Positions 34,519 through 43,309 of a DNA stretch of 64,000 nt are shown piece after piece. The translations under genes and the position numbers were made by a program. A model generated the notes under the pieces. It was not told the origin of the DNA, ran no database searches, and saw nothing but the letters and a program-made list of their open reading frames with translations. The number at the start of each line of letters is the position of its first letter. Within the stretch, counting starts at the first letter, position 1. The stretch is from assembly GCF_002884495.1 (NCBI RefSeq), contig NZ_KZ614145.1, positions 1,116,001 to 1,180,000 of the forward strand, given 5' to 3'. Source of the DNA: Rummeliibacillus pycnus (GTDB lineage: Bacteria > Bacillota > Bacilli > Bacillales_A > Planococcaceae).

Positions 34519-36075
34519 TTAATGATTTAAAACTTTACCAATATCACTACCTGTTTGAGTCTTTACTAAAATTTCATCAAAATTAGATGGCTCTTTAATA
34601 GCTTGTCTATTTCCAATCAACGTTCCAACATAGCATGCTATAAATCCAAGTGGTATCGAAACAATCCCTGGAGATGCTAATGGAAAAATAGGATTCCCTA
34701 CGAAAATTGCTTGCCCTTGAACAGGACTCCAGAAGTTAGGACCTATTACAACTAATAAGATGGTACCTATTAAACCAACAAGCATTCCTGTAATTGCACC
34801 GGTTTTATTGAATTTACGCCAATAGATTGTCAATAAGATAACAGGTAGATTTGAACTTGCTGCTAAAGTCATGGCAAGGGTTGATAAAAATGCAACATTG
34901 AATTGTTGTAAAAACAATGAAAAAACAAGAGCAATGATTGTAATAACAATAGAAGCAATTCTCACCATCGTCATTTGTTGTTTTTCAGTCGCTTTACCAT
35001 TTTTGAATATTTCATTATACAAATCATGTGAGAATGCTGTTGCACCTGTAATAACTATACCAGCAACTACGGCTAAGATTGTTGCAAAAGAAACTGCAGA
35101 TACAAATGCAAACATAAAGCCTCCACCAAGATATTGCGCTAACAATGGAGCTGCCATATTCCCCGCAGGATTTGCTTCAATAATTTTACCTGTCCCCACT
35201 AGTTTTGTTGCGGCAAGACCTAAGAAGATTACCATAACGTGGAATAAACCCATAAGCCACATTAGCCAAATAACAGATTTTCTAGCTGTTTTTCCATCCG
35301 GAACCGTTAAAAAGCGAACTAAAACATGTGGTAATCCAGCTGTACCTAACAATAATCCTAATGTTAACGATATTCCCTCAAGACTACTCTTATATTTAAT
35401 TCCAGGGTTTAAAAAGTCTGCACCAAATGTTGTTGCTGTTTTCACTTCTGAAAAAACGCCAATAAAATTAAAGTTAAACTTCATCATAGCAAGTATGAAT
35501 AAAATAAATGTACCACCTATTAATAAGATCGCTTTTATAATTTGAACCCAACTTGTAGCAGTCATACCCCCAAATAATACAAAAAGTAACATTGCAATTC
35601 CTACAAAAATAACAGAAACATTATAAGGAATGCCTAATAATAATTTGAAAAGTGCACCGGCAGCAACTAGTTGACCTAACATGTAAAAAACAGAAATCAC
35701 AATCGTATTAATAGCTGTTACACCTCGTACTTGTTTATATCGATAACGAGCTGTAATCATGTCACCAAGGGTATATTTCCCCAAATTCCGTAAAGGCTCT
35801 GCAACTAAAAATAATATCACTAAAAAAGAAATTAACGCTGGATACATTAAAAAAAATCCATCATATCCAGTTAACGAGAAAGCCCCGATTAACCCCAAAA
35901 ATGTAGATGCTGACATAAAGTCACCAGCTAAAGCTAAACCATTTTGTCTTGCTGTTAATGCCCCTCCAGCAGTATAAAAAGAACCAGCCGTTTTTGTTCT
36001 TTTGGATGCATAATACGTAATGAATAATGTCATGACCGTAATCGCTGCAAACATAATGATGACGCTTATACTCAT
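34519..36075 (-). CDS. Sodium:solute symporter (ActP-like), probable aromatic acid uptake
   Basis: This 518-residue SSS-family transporter has about 13 transmembrane helices. SSS features are ALTARQNGLALAGDFMSASTFLG, ATSWVQIIKAIL and GAFSLTGYDGFF. It resembles the acetate permease ActP branch, which is always paired with a DUF485 protein, and the DUF485 gene is directly upstream (no gap). The position inside the hpa cluster suggests it carries 4-HPA or a related monocarboxylate with Na+. In enteric bacteria that role is filled by the MFS protein HpaX, which is missing here. Substrate is inference. Confidence 0.87.
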   Translation of the reverse strand: MSISVIIMFAAITVMTLFITYYASKRTKTAGSFYTAGGALTARQNGLALAGDFMSASTFLGLIGAFSLTGYDGFFLMYPALISFLVILFLVAEPLRNLGKYTLGDMITARYRYKQVRGVTAINTIVISVFYMLGQLVAAGALFKLLLGIPYNVSVIFVGIAMLLFVLFGGMTATSWVQIIKAILLIGGTFILFILAMMKFNFNFIGVFSEVKTATTFGADFLNPGIKYKSSLEGISLTLGLLLGTAGLPHVLVRFLTVPDGKTARKSVIWLMWLMGLFHVMVIFLGLAATKLVGTGKIIEANPAGNMAAPLLAQYLGGGFMFAFVSAVSFATILAVVAGIVITGATAFSHDLYNEIFKNGKATEKQQMTMVRIASIVITIIALVFSLFLQQFNVAFLSTLAMTLAASSNLPVILLTIYWRKFNKTGAITGMLVGLIGTILLVVIGPNFWSPVQGQAIFVGNPIFPLASPGIVSIPLGFIACYVGTLIGNRQAIKEPSNFDEILVKTQTGSDIGKVLNH

Positions 36076-36450
36076 CTACAGCACCTCCTGATTCTCTAAG
36101 ATAGATTTTGCCTCTTTATCGAAGTAGTCTGCTTTTTTTAGATAAATACTACTCACAATAAACGCCATTGGAATCATAGAAATACCGTAAATCCATGCCC
36201 ACGAGAGTTCACCAATTACTTTCCCGTTTAAAAGGTTAGTTGAGATTGCTAAGTACGGCAAAATCAATGAATATAACAAATAAAATAGAGTGTAATAGAT
36301 CGTAAATCTCTTTTTTTCCCTACACATTTTTACAAAAACATCTGACTTTGCAATTTTGCCATAATCCATCTTACTGTTTTCGTTTTCAAAATTTTCTGTC
36401 ATTTCTTGAGATGGTTGTTTTAGCGAAACATGTTGTTCTGTTTGAATCAA
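36076..36450 (-). CDS. DUF485-family membrane protein, symporter partner
   Basis: This 124-residue protein has a charged N-terminal cytoplasmic part and two transmembrane helices (about residues 50-72 and 83-107), the typical DUF485 layout. Its stop codon touches the start of the sodium:solute symporter gene, as in yjcH-actP operons. DUF485 proteins are thought to be small subunits or helpers of these symporters. The ribosome site GGGGATGATG lies before the start. Transcription probably begins in the shared 270-base region divergent to hpaG1. Confidence 0.87.
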   Translation of the reverse strand: MIQTEQHVSLKQPSQEMTENFENENSKMDYGKIAKSDVFVKMCREKKRFTIYYTLFYLLYSLILPYLAISTNLLNGKVIGELSWAWIYGISMIPMAFIVSSIYLKKADYFDKEAKSILENQEVL

Positions 36451-36607
36451 TCACATCATCCCCTTTTCATTATTCAATTGTCTTCAAATTTGACCCCTTT
36501 GTGTAAATAAGATTTTCCTAACATCTACTCCCTTCCATATGTAAGCCCTTTCTTTTGAGCTTTTTCAGTCATAGTACCAAAATTTAAACGCTAATGATAA
36601 TACTAAA

Positions 36608-36617
36608 AAAGTATCTT
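36608..36617. promoter_or_regulatory. Recurring 10-mer upstream of hpaG1 and the symporter pair
   Basis: AAAGTATCTT is the same ten bases as in both arms of the inverted repeat at 32320-32400. Here it is single and lies about 37 bases upstream of the hpaG1 -35, where an activator could bind. Confidence 0.4.
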
Positions 36618-36653
36618 ATATATACAAAAAATATATTTTAAGTATTTAAATAA

Positions 36654-36683
36654 TTGACTTATATTAAATTTAATAACTATTTT
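36654..36683 (+). promoter_or_regulatory. Putative promoter of hpaG1-hpaG2-hpaF
   Basis: TTGACT (36654-36659), 18-base spacer, TATTTT (36678-36683). Confidence 0.45.
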
Positions 36684-36722
36684 TCCCATAATTTATCCAT
36701 TACAATCAAAGGAGTGAAGCAT

Positions 36723-37448
36723 ATGAATACAATTTATGTAAAGTATCAAGGTACACCACAATTGCAAACAATGACTAAAGAAATGCTCCAACAGATTCCA
36801 ATTGACTACCCTGTTGGCGGTACGATCTATGGTACTCTACTAAATTATCAAGAAGAATTTAATCAATTAAAACCCCTTCTTACTACCGCGCCATATAATG
36901 ATTTTCCGAAAGCACCTATACTCTATATTAAGCCTGCTAATACTCTCAATGCACATCAAAAAATTATTCCCTTAACAAATGACGTTGAGAATGTTCAAGC
37001 AAACGGAACTCTTGCAATTGTTATTAAAAAAAATGCATACAAAGTAAAAAAAGAACAATATAAGGAGTTCATCTTAGGATATACCATTGCTAATGATATT
37101 ACGATTCCACATGAAAATTACTATCGTCCCGCAATTCTTCATAAATCAAGGGATGGCTTTTGTCCAATCGGCCCTTATATTGTAAGTGTTGATTCAATAT
37201 ACGATCCGAATAATCTAACAATCTCCACTTTTGTGAATGGAGAGTTAAAAAAACAAGTCTCGACTAGTGGTTTAATACGTTCAATTGGTCAACTTCTTGA
37301 AGACGTTACAGAATTTATGACATTATCTGCTGGTGATGTATTACTAACGGGCATTCCATCAAATCCACCTCTTGTAAATGATGGTGATTTGGTTAGTATT
37401 ACAATCGATCAAATAGGTACTTTGACAAATGAAATTAAAGTATTTTGA
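36723..37448 (+). CDS. HpaG-like FAH-family protein (first subunit)
   Basis: This 241-residue protein of the fumarylacetoacetate hydrolase fold corresponds to one half of the fused HpaG/HpcE decarboxylase-isomerase. The ATG at 36723 follows AAAGGAGTGAAG, so the earlier in-frame start at 36654 is not credible. It keeps GYTIANDIT, SRDGFCPIGPY and LLTGIPS. In the place of the usual ExE metal-ligand pair it has ANGTLAIV, so the normal metal site seems lost. It is followed, after a 26-base gap, by the second HpaG gene. It probably acts with that subunit on 5-oxopent-3-ene-1,2,5-tricarboxylate. Confidence 0.82.
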   Translation: MNTIYVKYQGTPQLQTMTKEMLQQIPIDYPVGGTIYGTLLNYQEEFNQLKPLLTTAPYNDFPKAPILYIKPANTLNAHQKIIPLTNDVENVQANGTLAIVIKKNAYKVKKEQYKEFILGYTIANDITIPHENYYRPAILHKSRDGFCPIGPYIVSVDSIYDPNNLTISTFVNGELKKQVSTSGLIRSIGQLLEDVTEFMTLSAGDVLLTGIPSNPPLVNDGDLVSITIDQIGTLTNEIKVF

Positions 37449-37474
37449 GTCATTCAGAAAAAGGAGGAAATCAT

Positions 37475-38233
37475 ATGAAGCATGCAATAGTTGCATATAA
37501 AGGAAAAATCCATAATGCTATAGAAGAATTTGATTCGTTGCGCTTAGATTCAGGTCAACTTGTTTCTGTAGATGATGTTGTCTGGCTACCACCAGTTAAA
37601 CCACATACAATTTTTGCATTGGGTTTAAATTACGCAGATCATGCCGCTGAACTATCATTTACTGCTCCAAAAGAACCTCTTGTATTCCTGAAAGGACCAA
37701 ATACATTAACTGGTCACAAAAGTGAAGCAGTTCGTCCTGAAGATGTTAGCTATATGCATTATGAATGTGAGTTGGCAGTTGTCCTAGGAAAGTCAGGAAA
37801 AAATATAAAAAAAGAAGATGCATATGAATACATTAAAGGTTATTCGGTATGTAATGACTATGCAATACGAGATTATTTAGAAAATTATTATCGCCCCAAT
37901 TTACGTGTTAAAAATCGCGATTCCTTAACGCCAATTGGTCCTTGGCTAGTAGATAAGGAAGATATAAAAGATCCTATGAACTTAGAACTAAAAACTTATA
38001 TTAATGGTGAGCTTGTTCAGCATGGATCAACGAAGGACATGATTTTTAACATCCAAGATCTAATCGAATATTTAAGTAGTTTTATGACTTTAAATGAAAA
38101 TGACATTATTTTAACAGGAACACCAAAAGGCTCTGTAGATACAAAAGTAGGTGATCAAGTCCTTACAGAAATTGAAGGGATCGGTTCCCTACAAAATACT
38201 ATTATTGCTAACCCTGTTTCGGTAAAAGTATAG
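37475..38233 (+). CDS. hpaG: HpaG-like FAH-family decarboxylase/isomerase (second subunit)
   Basis: This 252-residue FAH-family enzyme has the full metal site: YECELAVVLGK supplies the two Glu ligands and GYSVCNDYAIRD the Asp. The core also has FALGLNYADHAAE, KNRDSLTPIGPWLV and ILTGTPKGS. The start at 37475 lies behind AAGGAGGAAAT. It would decarboxylate the HpaF product to 2-hydroxyhepta-2,4-dienedioate and isomerise it to 2-oxohept-3-enedioate. In E. coli the two halves form one protein; here they are separate genes, as in other Gram-positives. Confidence 0.88.
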   Translation: MKHAIVAYKGKIHNAIEEFDSLRLDSGQLVSVDDVVWLPPVKPHTIFALGLNYADHAAELSFTAPKEPLVFLKGPNTLTGHKSEAVRPEDVSYMHYECELAVVLGKSGKNIKKEDAYEYIKGYSVCNDYAIRDYLENYYRPNLRVKNRDSLTPIGPWLVDKEDIKDPMNLELKTYINGELVQHGSTKDMIFNIQDLIEYLSSFMTLNENDIILTGTPKGSVDTKVGDQVLTEIEGIGSLQNTIIANPVSVKV

Positions 38234-38250
38234 GGAGGATGAAATAATTT

Positions 38251-38655
38251 ATGCCGCATTTTATATTAGAATATACCGATAATATTGCAAGTCAAGCAAA
38301 TATCCAGGTACTATTAAAAAAAGTGAATGAAATTTTAATATCGAAAAGTCCCTTATTTCCTGTAGGCGGAATCCGATCACGTGCCATTCAATTACATGAC
38401 TATTTTATTGCTGATGGTAAAGAAGATTATGCTTTTGTTCATGCTACATTAAAAATCGGAGCTGGAAGAAGTCATGAAGATAAAAAAGAAACCTGTGATG
38501 AATTATTTGAAATGATGAAAGATCATTTTAACACAATTTATAGTGAGCGTTATTTTGCACTATCTTTAGAACTATACGAGTTTAGTGAAGCTGGAACATA
38601 CAAACTTAATAATTTACATCAAAAGTTTAAACAGCAATCTTCAGAAAAGGTATAA
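38251..38655 (+). CDS. hpaF: 5-carboxymethyl-2-hydroxymuconate delta-isomerase
   Basis: This 134-residue protein of the tautomerase superfamily (CHMI type) has Pro as residue 2 (MPHFILEYT), which becomes the catalytic N-terminal proline after Met removal. RSRAIQLHDYFIADG and FVHATLKIGAGRSHEDK are family blocks. It converts 5-carboxymethyl-2-hydroxymuconate to its 2-oxo isomer, the substrate of HpaG. It is the last gene of the plus-strand hpaG1-hpaG2-hpaF operon, with a GGGAGGATG site 17 bases behind hpaG2 and a strong terminator after it. Confidence 0.92.
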   Translation: MPHFILEYTDNIASQANIQVLLKKVNEILISKSPLFPVGGIRSRAIQLHDYFIADGKEDYAFVHATLKIGAGRSHEDKKETCDELFEMMKDHFNTIYSERYFALSLELYEFSEAGTYKLNNLHQKFKQQSSEKV

Positions 38656-38671
38656 ACAATTTAACATCAAC

Positions 38672-38720
38672 ATTTGAAAAGAGCATCTCGTTTGAGATGC
38701 TCTTTTCAAATAGTTTTATT
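38672..38720 (+). terminator. Terminator of the hpaG-hpaF operon
   Basis: A long perfect stem with core GAAAAGAGCATCTC (38676-38689) / GAGATGCTCTTTTC (38693-38706) is followed by a T-rich stretch. Confidence 0.9.
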
Positions 38721-38746
38721 TTTTTAAATTGTATATAAACCTATTT

Positions 38747-39139
38747 TTACAATAATGGCTGTTCTTCAAATGGTTTTAGTTCAATTAAATAGGTTTGTCC
38801 ATTCTGAATAAAAGTACCATCAATTCGATCTCTTTTTAATTCGCCTACTATTTTGATTTTAGAACCTTTGAAATTAATAACAATATTGATCATGTTCCCA
38901 TCCGAATAGATACTTTCTAAAGGATAATTCTTTAATCCTTGCTCTGGAACCGACAATGAACCATCGCTTTTATCTAGCTTCAAATTAATTGTTAAGGGTG
39001 TTAGAGGTATTTCAATATTCCCTTCCCATTCACCTAAGAATTTTTCGTTGATATTATCTTCCAACTGTTTTCTATTAGTTCCTGCTCCACAACCGGTTAA
39101 TAGAATGAGTATAATCAGTAATATTAATAGTTTTTTCAT
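38747..39139 (-). CDS. Predicted lipoprotein of unknown function
   Basis: This 130-residue protein has a type II signal peptide: KK, a leucine/isoleucine-rich core and lipobox LTGC (Cys at about residue 17). The mature part is beta-rich, with FLGEWEGNIEIPLTPLTI and IDGTFIQNGQTY, resembling small lipocalin-like or bacterial Ig-like folds that measure 'gain of weight over blank'. No family is named. The start follows GGAGGAAAAT. It is a lone gene at the outer face of the membrane. Confidence 0.7.
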   Translation of the reverse strand: MKKLLILLIILILLTGCGAGTNRKQLEDNINEKFLGEWEGNIEIPLTPLTINLKLDKSDGSLSVPEQGLKNYPLESIYSDGNMINIVINFKGSKIKIVGELKRDRIDGTFIQNGQTYLIELKPFEEQPLL

Positions 39140-39386
39140 ATTTTCCTCCTAGATAAACTTTTAATTATTAGACTATTTACCACTTTTCAAGACTGTCCAT
39201 CTCTTATGTAAGTATGTTCATATCTATGCGACAGATTCTCTTTCAAGTACCATTTTCAATATATTTTACTTATCTGTAATATTTTAAGTAATACAAATAG
39301 ATTCTACAGAATTTTAGAAAATACTCTTGTTCAATACTTATCTAATAAAATGTTCTACAAAAAGAAAAAAAGTTAATAATTCACTC

Positions 39387-39415
39387 TTGACATTATAAGA
39401 ATATAGCGTTATTAT
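39387..39415 (+). promoter_or_regulatory. Promoter of tRNA-Lys copy 2
   Basis: TTGACA, 17-base spacer, TATTAT, identical to copy 1. Confidence 0.8.
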
Positions 39416-39435
39416 AATTTATGTCATAAGGCAAC

Positions 39436-39509
39436 GGGCGTATGGCGCAATTGGCTAGCGCACCTGACTCTTAATCAGGGGGTTGTGGGTTCGACCCCCA
39501 CTACGCCCA
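39436..39509 (+). tRNA. tRNA-Lys (anticodon CUU), copy 2
   Basis: Identical in all 74 bases to the tRNA at 21078-21151. The anticodon loop is CTCTTAA, with no encoded CCA. Confidence 0.95.
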
Positions 39510-39513
39510 TACT

Positions 39514-39556
39514 TAAAAAAGAACATCATCTGTTGATGATGTTCTTTTTATTTTTT
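39514..39556 (+). terminator. Terminator of tRNA-Lys copy 2
   Basis: The hairpin AAAGAACATCATC / GATGATGTTCTTT is followed by a T-run. It resembles the one behind copy 1, with a changed loop. Confidence 0.88.
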
Positions 39557-39768
39557 ATGATATTTAAATAATATTTTAATATTATAAAAGAAATAAACTA
39601 CTAAAAATTAAAAAGTGTTGATCAGTCTTCAATAACGAATCAACACCCTATGCGTATAATTATGAATTAACCAAATTACTCACAATTGAACGATCTAGTA
39701 ACCATTCTTTATTACTATCCAACAGTTATGAATACATAATTGTCTTTTAAACGAACTTACGCATTATT

Positions 39769-41718
39769 TTATTTACCACAGTGCATTGCTGCTTCAGCTT
39801 CATCCCAAGGTACAACATAGCCTTTTCCTTTTGCGCAAAAAATACTCGAAGAAGTATATTCTGAATCTGCATCTTTATTGTATTTGATGTTCTCGATTAT
39901 TTCCTTTGAATTATGGCAAGTATCGTAGCCACTATACGTTAAAGATAGTGCACCTTTTCCGTTTGTATACGCTGCAAAGGTAGTGCTGTAATTCATAAAT
40001 GTAGAAACAGGCACTCTCCCTTTAATAATTGCTTTACTTTCTAGTAGAATTGGTGTTTCAAATTCCCCAAATGCTTGTTGAATATCTGTCATCATTCGAC
40101 CAACAAGTTCACTAGAAGCTTTCATCTTAAAAGAATAATAAGGCTCTAATAGACTATTTTCAGTTTGTTCAAGGCCTTGACGAATAGCACGATATGTCGC
40201 TTCTCGGAAATCGCCACCTTCAGTGTGTTTAATATGAGCTCTACCAGTAACAAGTGTAAATTTGATATCTGTGATAGGAAATCCCGTTAATACCCCATGA
40301 TGTTCTTTTTCAAAAATATGTTGTTCTATTAATCGTTGATGACCGATTGATAAATCATCTGCATGACATTTATTTTCAAATACGATACCCACACCTCTTT
40401 TAGTGGGTTCCATTTTCAAATGTACTTCTGCATAATGCTTCAAAGGTTCAAAATGGCCGTATCCCATAACTGTATGATCAATTGTTTCCATATATAGAAT
40501 TTGTGGATTTTCAAAATGTACTTGAAGTCCAAAACGTTCTTTTACCACTTCCATCAAAACTTCTATTTGGATAATCCCCATTACATGAATATGTATTTCC
40601 TGGAATTTTTCATTCCATATAACATGCAGTGATGGATCTTCTGCATCTAATAACATGAAGTTGGCCAATACATCTTTAATATGTTCTGTTCCCTCATTTA
40701 CAACTTTAGATTGTAATGTAGGTACAAGCTCAAATACCTGTTTGTTATTAGTCGCTATTTCTCCTATCACATCACCGATAGTAGCTTTTGTAATGCCCGT
40801 TACCGCAAAAACTTCACCTGCTTGTATTTCTTTTACCACTCCATATTTATGACCATTATAAAGGCGAATTTCCGTCACTTTTTCTGATAATTCACCAAAA
40901 TGAAGTTCTTCTCTAACTTTTAACTTTCCTGTTATAGCTTTCATGAATGTGATTCGTTGTTTTTTATCATCATGCCGAATCTTAAAAACTTTTGCAGTAA
41001 AAGGTTGTTCATCATTAAAGTTTGTTTCAGTTAAAATCGTTATCTGTTCAAAAAATTCCATGATTCCTATACCTTTTAAAGCTGAACCTTCAGCACACGG
41101 AAAGATCTCTCCGTCCTGAATCAATTGGCGGAATTTTTTTAATACTTGATGTCTATTAAGATCTTGTTCCATATACTTTTCAAGTAATTCATCATCTCTT
41201 TCAACAATAAAATCAAGCAATTGTTCGGATATAGAGTGTGTAGATAATTGATGTGTTATTGAAAGAATGTTGGGCGAAAGTTCCTGCTGCATTTCTTCAA
41301 TAACCTTATCTACATCTGCTCCTTCACGATCTATTTTATTGATAAAGATAAAAGTAGGAACATGATACTTTCTTAGCAGTTGCCAAACAGTTTCTGTATG
41401 TCCCTCAACACCGTCCGCTGCACTGACTATTACAATTGCATAATCTAATACTTGAATTGCTCTTTCCATTTCAGGAGAAAAGTCTACATGCCCTGGCGTG
41501 TCAATAATTGTATAAATATCTTCACCATCTATAATACGTCCTTGCTCGGCAAAAACTGTTATACCACGTTCTCTCTCAATTATATGATTATCCAAAAATG
41601 CATCTTTGTGATCGACACGCCCAAGCTCTTTTATACTATTTGTATGATAGAGCAGTTGTTCAGAAAAAGTTGTTTTTCCTGCGTCAACATGCGCTAAAAC
41701 CCCGATTGTCTTAAACAT
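39769..41718 (-). CDS. TetM-like ribosomal protection GTPase
   Basis: This 649-residue EF-G-like translational GTPase is of the Tet(M)/OtrA class. The G1 motif is AHVDAGKTT (residues 8-16), switch I has ERERGITV, G3 is DTPGH and G4 is NKID. The EF-G domain II-V parts follow, including FENKCHADDL and GFPITDIKFTLVTGRAH in the domain IV region. These proteins dislodge tetracycline from the ribosome. The C-terminal ~50 residues differ from the classical Tet(M) ending. It is a single gene without mobile neighbours, so an intrinsic chromosomal homologue is likely. Real tetracycline protection is untested. Confidence 0.85.
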   Translation of the reverse strand: MFKTIGVLAHVDAGKTTFSEQLLYHTNSIKELGRVDHKDAFLDNHIIERERGITVFAEQGRIIDGEDIYTIIDTPGHVDFSPEMERAIQVLDYAIVIVSAADGVEGHTETVWQLLRKYHVPTFIFINKIDREGADVDKVIEEMQQELSPNILSITHQLSTHSISEQLLDFIVERDDELLEKYMEQDLNRHQVLKKFRQLIQDGEIFPCAEGSALKGIGIMEFFEQITILTETNFNDEQPFTAKVFKIRHDDKKQRITFMKAITGKLKVREELHFGELSEKVTEIRLYNGHKYGVVKEIQAGEVFAVTGITKATIGDVIGEIATNNKQVFELVPTLQSKVVNEGTEHIKDVLANFMLLDAEDPSLHVIWNEKFQEIHIHVMGIIQIEVLMEVVKERFGLQVHFENPQILYMETIDHTVMGYGHFEPLKHYAEVHLKMEPTKRGVGIVFENKCHADDLSIGHQRLIEQHIFEKEHHGVLTGFPITDIKFTLVTGRAHIKHTEGGDFREATYRAIRQGLEQTENSLLEPYYSFKMKASSELVGRMMTDIQQAFGEFETPILLESKAIIKGRVPVSTFMNYSTTFAAYTNGKGALSLTYSGYDTCHNSKEIIENIKYNKDADSEYTSSSIFCAKGKGYVVPWDEAEAAMHCGK

Positions 41719-42213
41719 AATAAGTTCCTCATTTCTTACAACACTAGAAACTAGTATATCTTATACTTGTGGAATTTATCATTTATAAAGTTCTATGTGA
41801 ATGTTTAGGGTTTGACTTTGAAAAGCTAAGGTATGTAGCAACTTGTAATACGGCAATTTAAATTAACGAAAGAACCGAGCCATCCGACAAGTCTATATTA
41901 AATAAAATATGATGCTTCTAATTATCTGCTTTTCTTAACTGACTTATTTTCATTTTATAAATTAGAATGTTGATCTTCGTTTCAGGTGGCTACTCCTCGA
42001 AAATGCATACGCATTTTCTTCGTGCGATGTTTTTTCAGTGAAGTTCATTTAATATCCTCCAAAAAAGCGAGACAGGTGAGCCCCCTCAGAGATTGAGGAA
42101 AGCGTCCACCTGCAACGGAAATCAATAGATTAGTACCGCAAAAATTATCATTCATTCTAAAATGGAATGATTCAATTCATACTTTTTGGACAGCTCTTTC
42201 ATTTAGCCTCTAT
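41719..42213. other. 495-base gap holding a degenerate dispersed repeat
   Basis: It contains no gene. The right half (41969-42196) is repeat copy A. The left part shows no clear element beyond the upstream region of the TetM-like gene. Confidence 0.5.
41969..42196 (+). repeat. Degenerate dispersed intergenic repeat, copy A
   Basis: The left end has GTTGATCTTCGTTTCAGGTGG, mirrored by CCACCTGCAACGGAAATCAA at 42108-42127. Then come GATTAGTACCGC and, at the right end, TTTTTGGACAGCTC. The same elements in the same order occur at 57753-58083, and the right-end element recurs inverted at 62388. Similar elements are common in Lysinibacillus-type genomes (from memory). Confidence 0.6.
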
Positions 42214-43122
42214 TTATTCCCATTCATATGGAGTTTCTTGGTAAACATAATAGTTTAACCAATTAGAGAATAATAAATGGGTATGTGATCGCCATGTATT
42301 TAATGGTTCTTCTGTTGGATCATTATTAGGGAAATAATGTTTCGGAACAGAAACATCTAAACCTTTTGCAAGATCCCGCTCATATTCTTCTTTCAATGTA
42401 TTAGCATCATATTCTAAATGACCAGTTACCATAATTAACTTTTCATCATTAGAGATAGCGATAAATAATCCAGCTTCATCTGAAGAAGATAAAACGGTTA
42501 AATCAGGATGTGCCTCAACCTCTTCCAGTGAAACAGATGTATTTCGCGAGTGAGGTGCTGTAAATACATCATTAAAGCCTCTTAACAACTCAACTGTCGA
42601 ATCATTTACAGTGTGTCGGAAAACTCCTGTACATTTTTCTGGTAATGGGAACTTTCCAATACCAAAGTGGTGATAAAGTGCAGCTTGTGCGCCCCAACAA
42701 ATATGGAGTACTGATGTAACATTTGTCTTTGACCAGTCCATAATGGCTTGAATTTCATCCCAAAAATCTACGTCTTCAAATTCCATTAATTCGATTGGCG
42801 CCCCTGTAATAATAAGGCCATCAAAACGTCGATGTTTTACTTCTTCATAGGTTGAATAGAATGTTTCTAAATGTGATTTGCTGACATTTTTTGATTCATG
42901 TGTTGCAGTATTTAAAAATGTTACATTTGTTTGTAACGGTGTATTTCCTAGTAATCTAAGAAGTTGTAACTCTGTTTTTTCTTTTTGAGGCATTAAATTT
43001 AAAATTGCAATATTTAATGGTCTAATATTTTGACTTTTAGATCGTACCTCATCCATTACAAATATTTTCTCTTTTTTTAAAAGCTCAGCTGCTGGTAAAT
43101 CTTTCGGAATATTAATTGGCAT
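42214..43122 (-). CDS. metA: Homoserine O-acetyltransferase (MetA type)
   Basis: This 302-residue class I glutamine-amidotransferase-like enzyme starts methionine synthesis by acylating homoserine. The nucleophile Cys142 is in [15 protein letters not shown], and the His/Glu pair is in TGHLEYD. Residue 111 is Glu ([10 protein letters not shown]). In B. cereus-type MetA this residue goes with acetyl-CoA use, while Gly goes with succinyl-CoA, so acetylation is predicted. The gene is controlled by a SAM-I riboswitch immediately upstream. The ribosome site AAAGGAGCG precedes the ATG. It is a single gene. Confidence 0.93.
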   Translation of the reverse strand: MPINIPKDLPAAELLKKEKIFVMDEVRSKSQNIRPLNIAILNLMPQKEKTELQLLRLLGNTPLQTNVTFLNTATHESKNVSKSHLETFYSTYEEVKHRRFDGLIITGAPIELMEFEDVDFWDEIQAIMDWSKTNVTSVLHICWGAQAALYHHFGIGKFPLPEKCTGVFRHTVNDSTVELLRGFNDVFTAPHSRNTSVSLEEVEAHPDLTVLSSSDEAGLFIAISNDEKLIMVTGHLEYDANTLKEEYERDLAKGLDVSVPKHYFPNNDPTEEPLNTWRSHTHLLFSNWLNYYVYQETPYEWE

Positions 43123-43143
43123 TCGTAAACGCTCCTTTTCATA

Positions 43144-43309
43144 AAAAATAAAACCTCTTTTCTATGATAAGAAAAGAGGTTTCAAGTAATTTGAGTTCTT
43201 CTTTTTCTTATCTTTCAAGACATTGTCTTGTAGGACTTAGCACCTTTCTGCAATGCAGAGGTTGCTGAAGCGTCATTGGGCCATTTCCCTCAGCTTCTCT
43301 TGATAAGAA
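43144..43309 (-). ncRNA. SAM-I (S-box) riboswitch controlling metA
   Basis: On the minus strand the aptamer (43309 to about 43206) opens CTTATCAAGAGAAGCTGAGGG, with the conserved GGCCCAATGA, CTTCAGCAACC, AGGTGCTAA and closing TTGAAAGATAAG elements of the S-box four-way junction. The expression platform is a terminator hairpin (AACCTCTTTTCT / AGAAAAGAGGTT, 43151-43182) with a T-run just before metA. SAM binding should terminate transcription early. Confidence 0.95.

Larger units (their letters stand above)
39384..39512 (+). repeat. Direct repeat copy 2: tRNA-Lys with its promoter
   Basis: These 129 bases match 21026-21154 with a single difference. Sequence outside the repeat differs, apart from a related terminator hairpin directly behind both tRNAs. 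Confidence 0.95.

Noticed and set aside
21026-39512. Classical genomic island integrated at a tRNA
   Set aside because: No integrase or phage genes are present, and the repeat covers promoter and full tRNA rather than just the tRNA 3' end.
41969-42196. Insertion sequence remnant with transposase
   Set aside because: No coding sequence is present; only short mirrored end modules are shared with the other copies.
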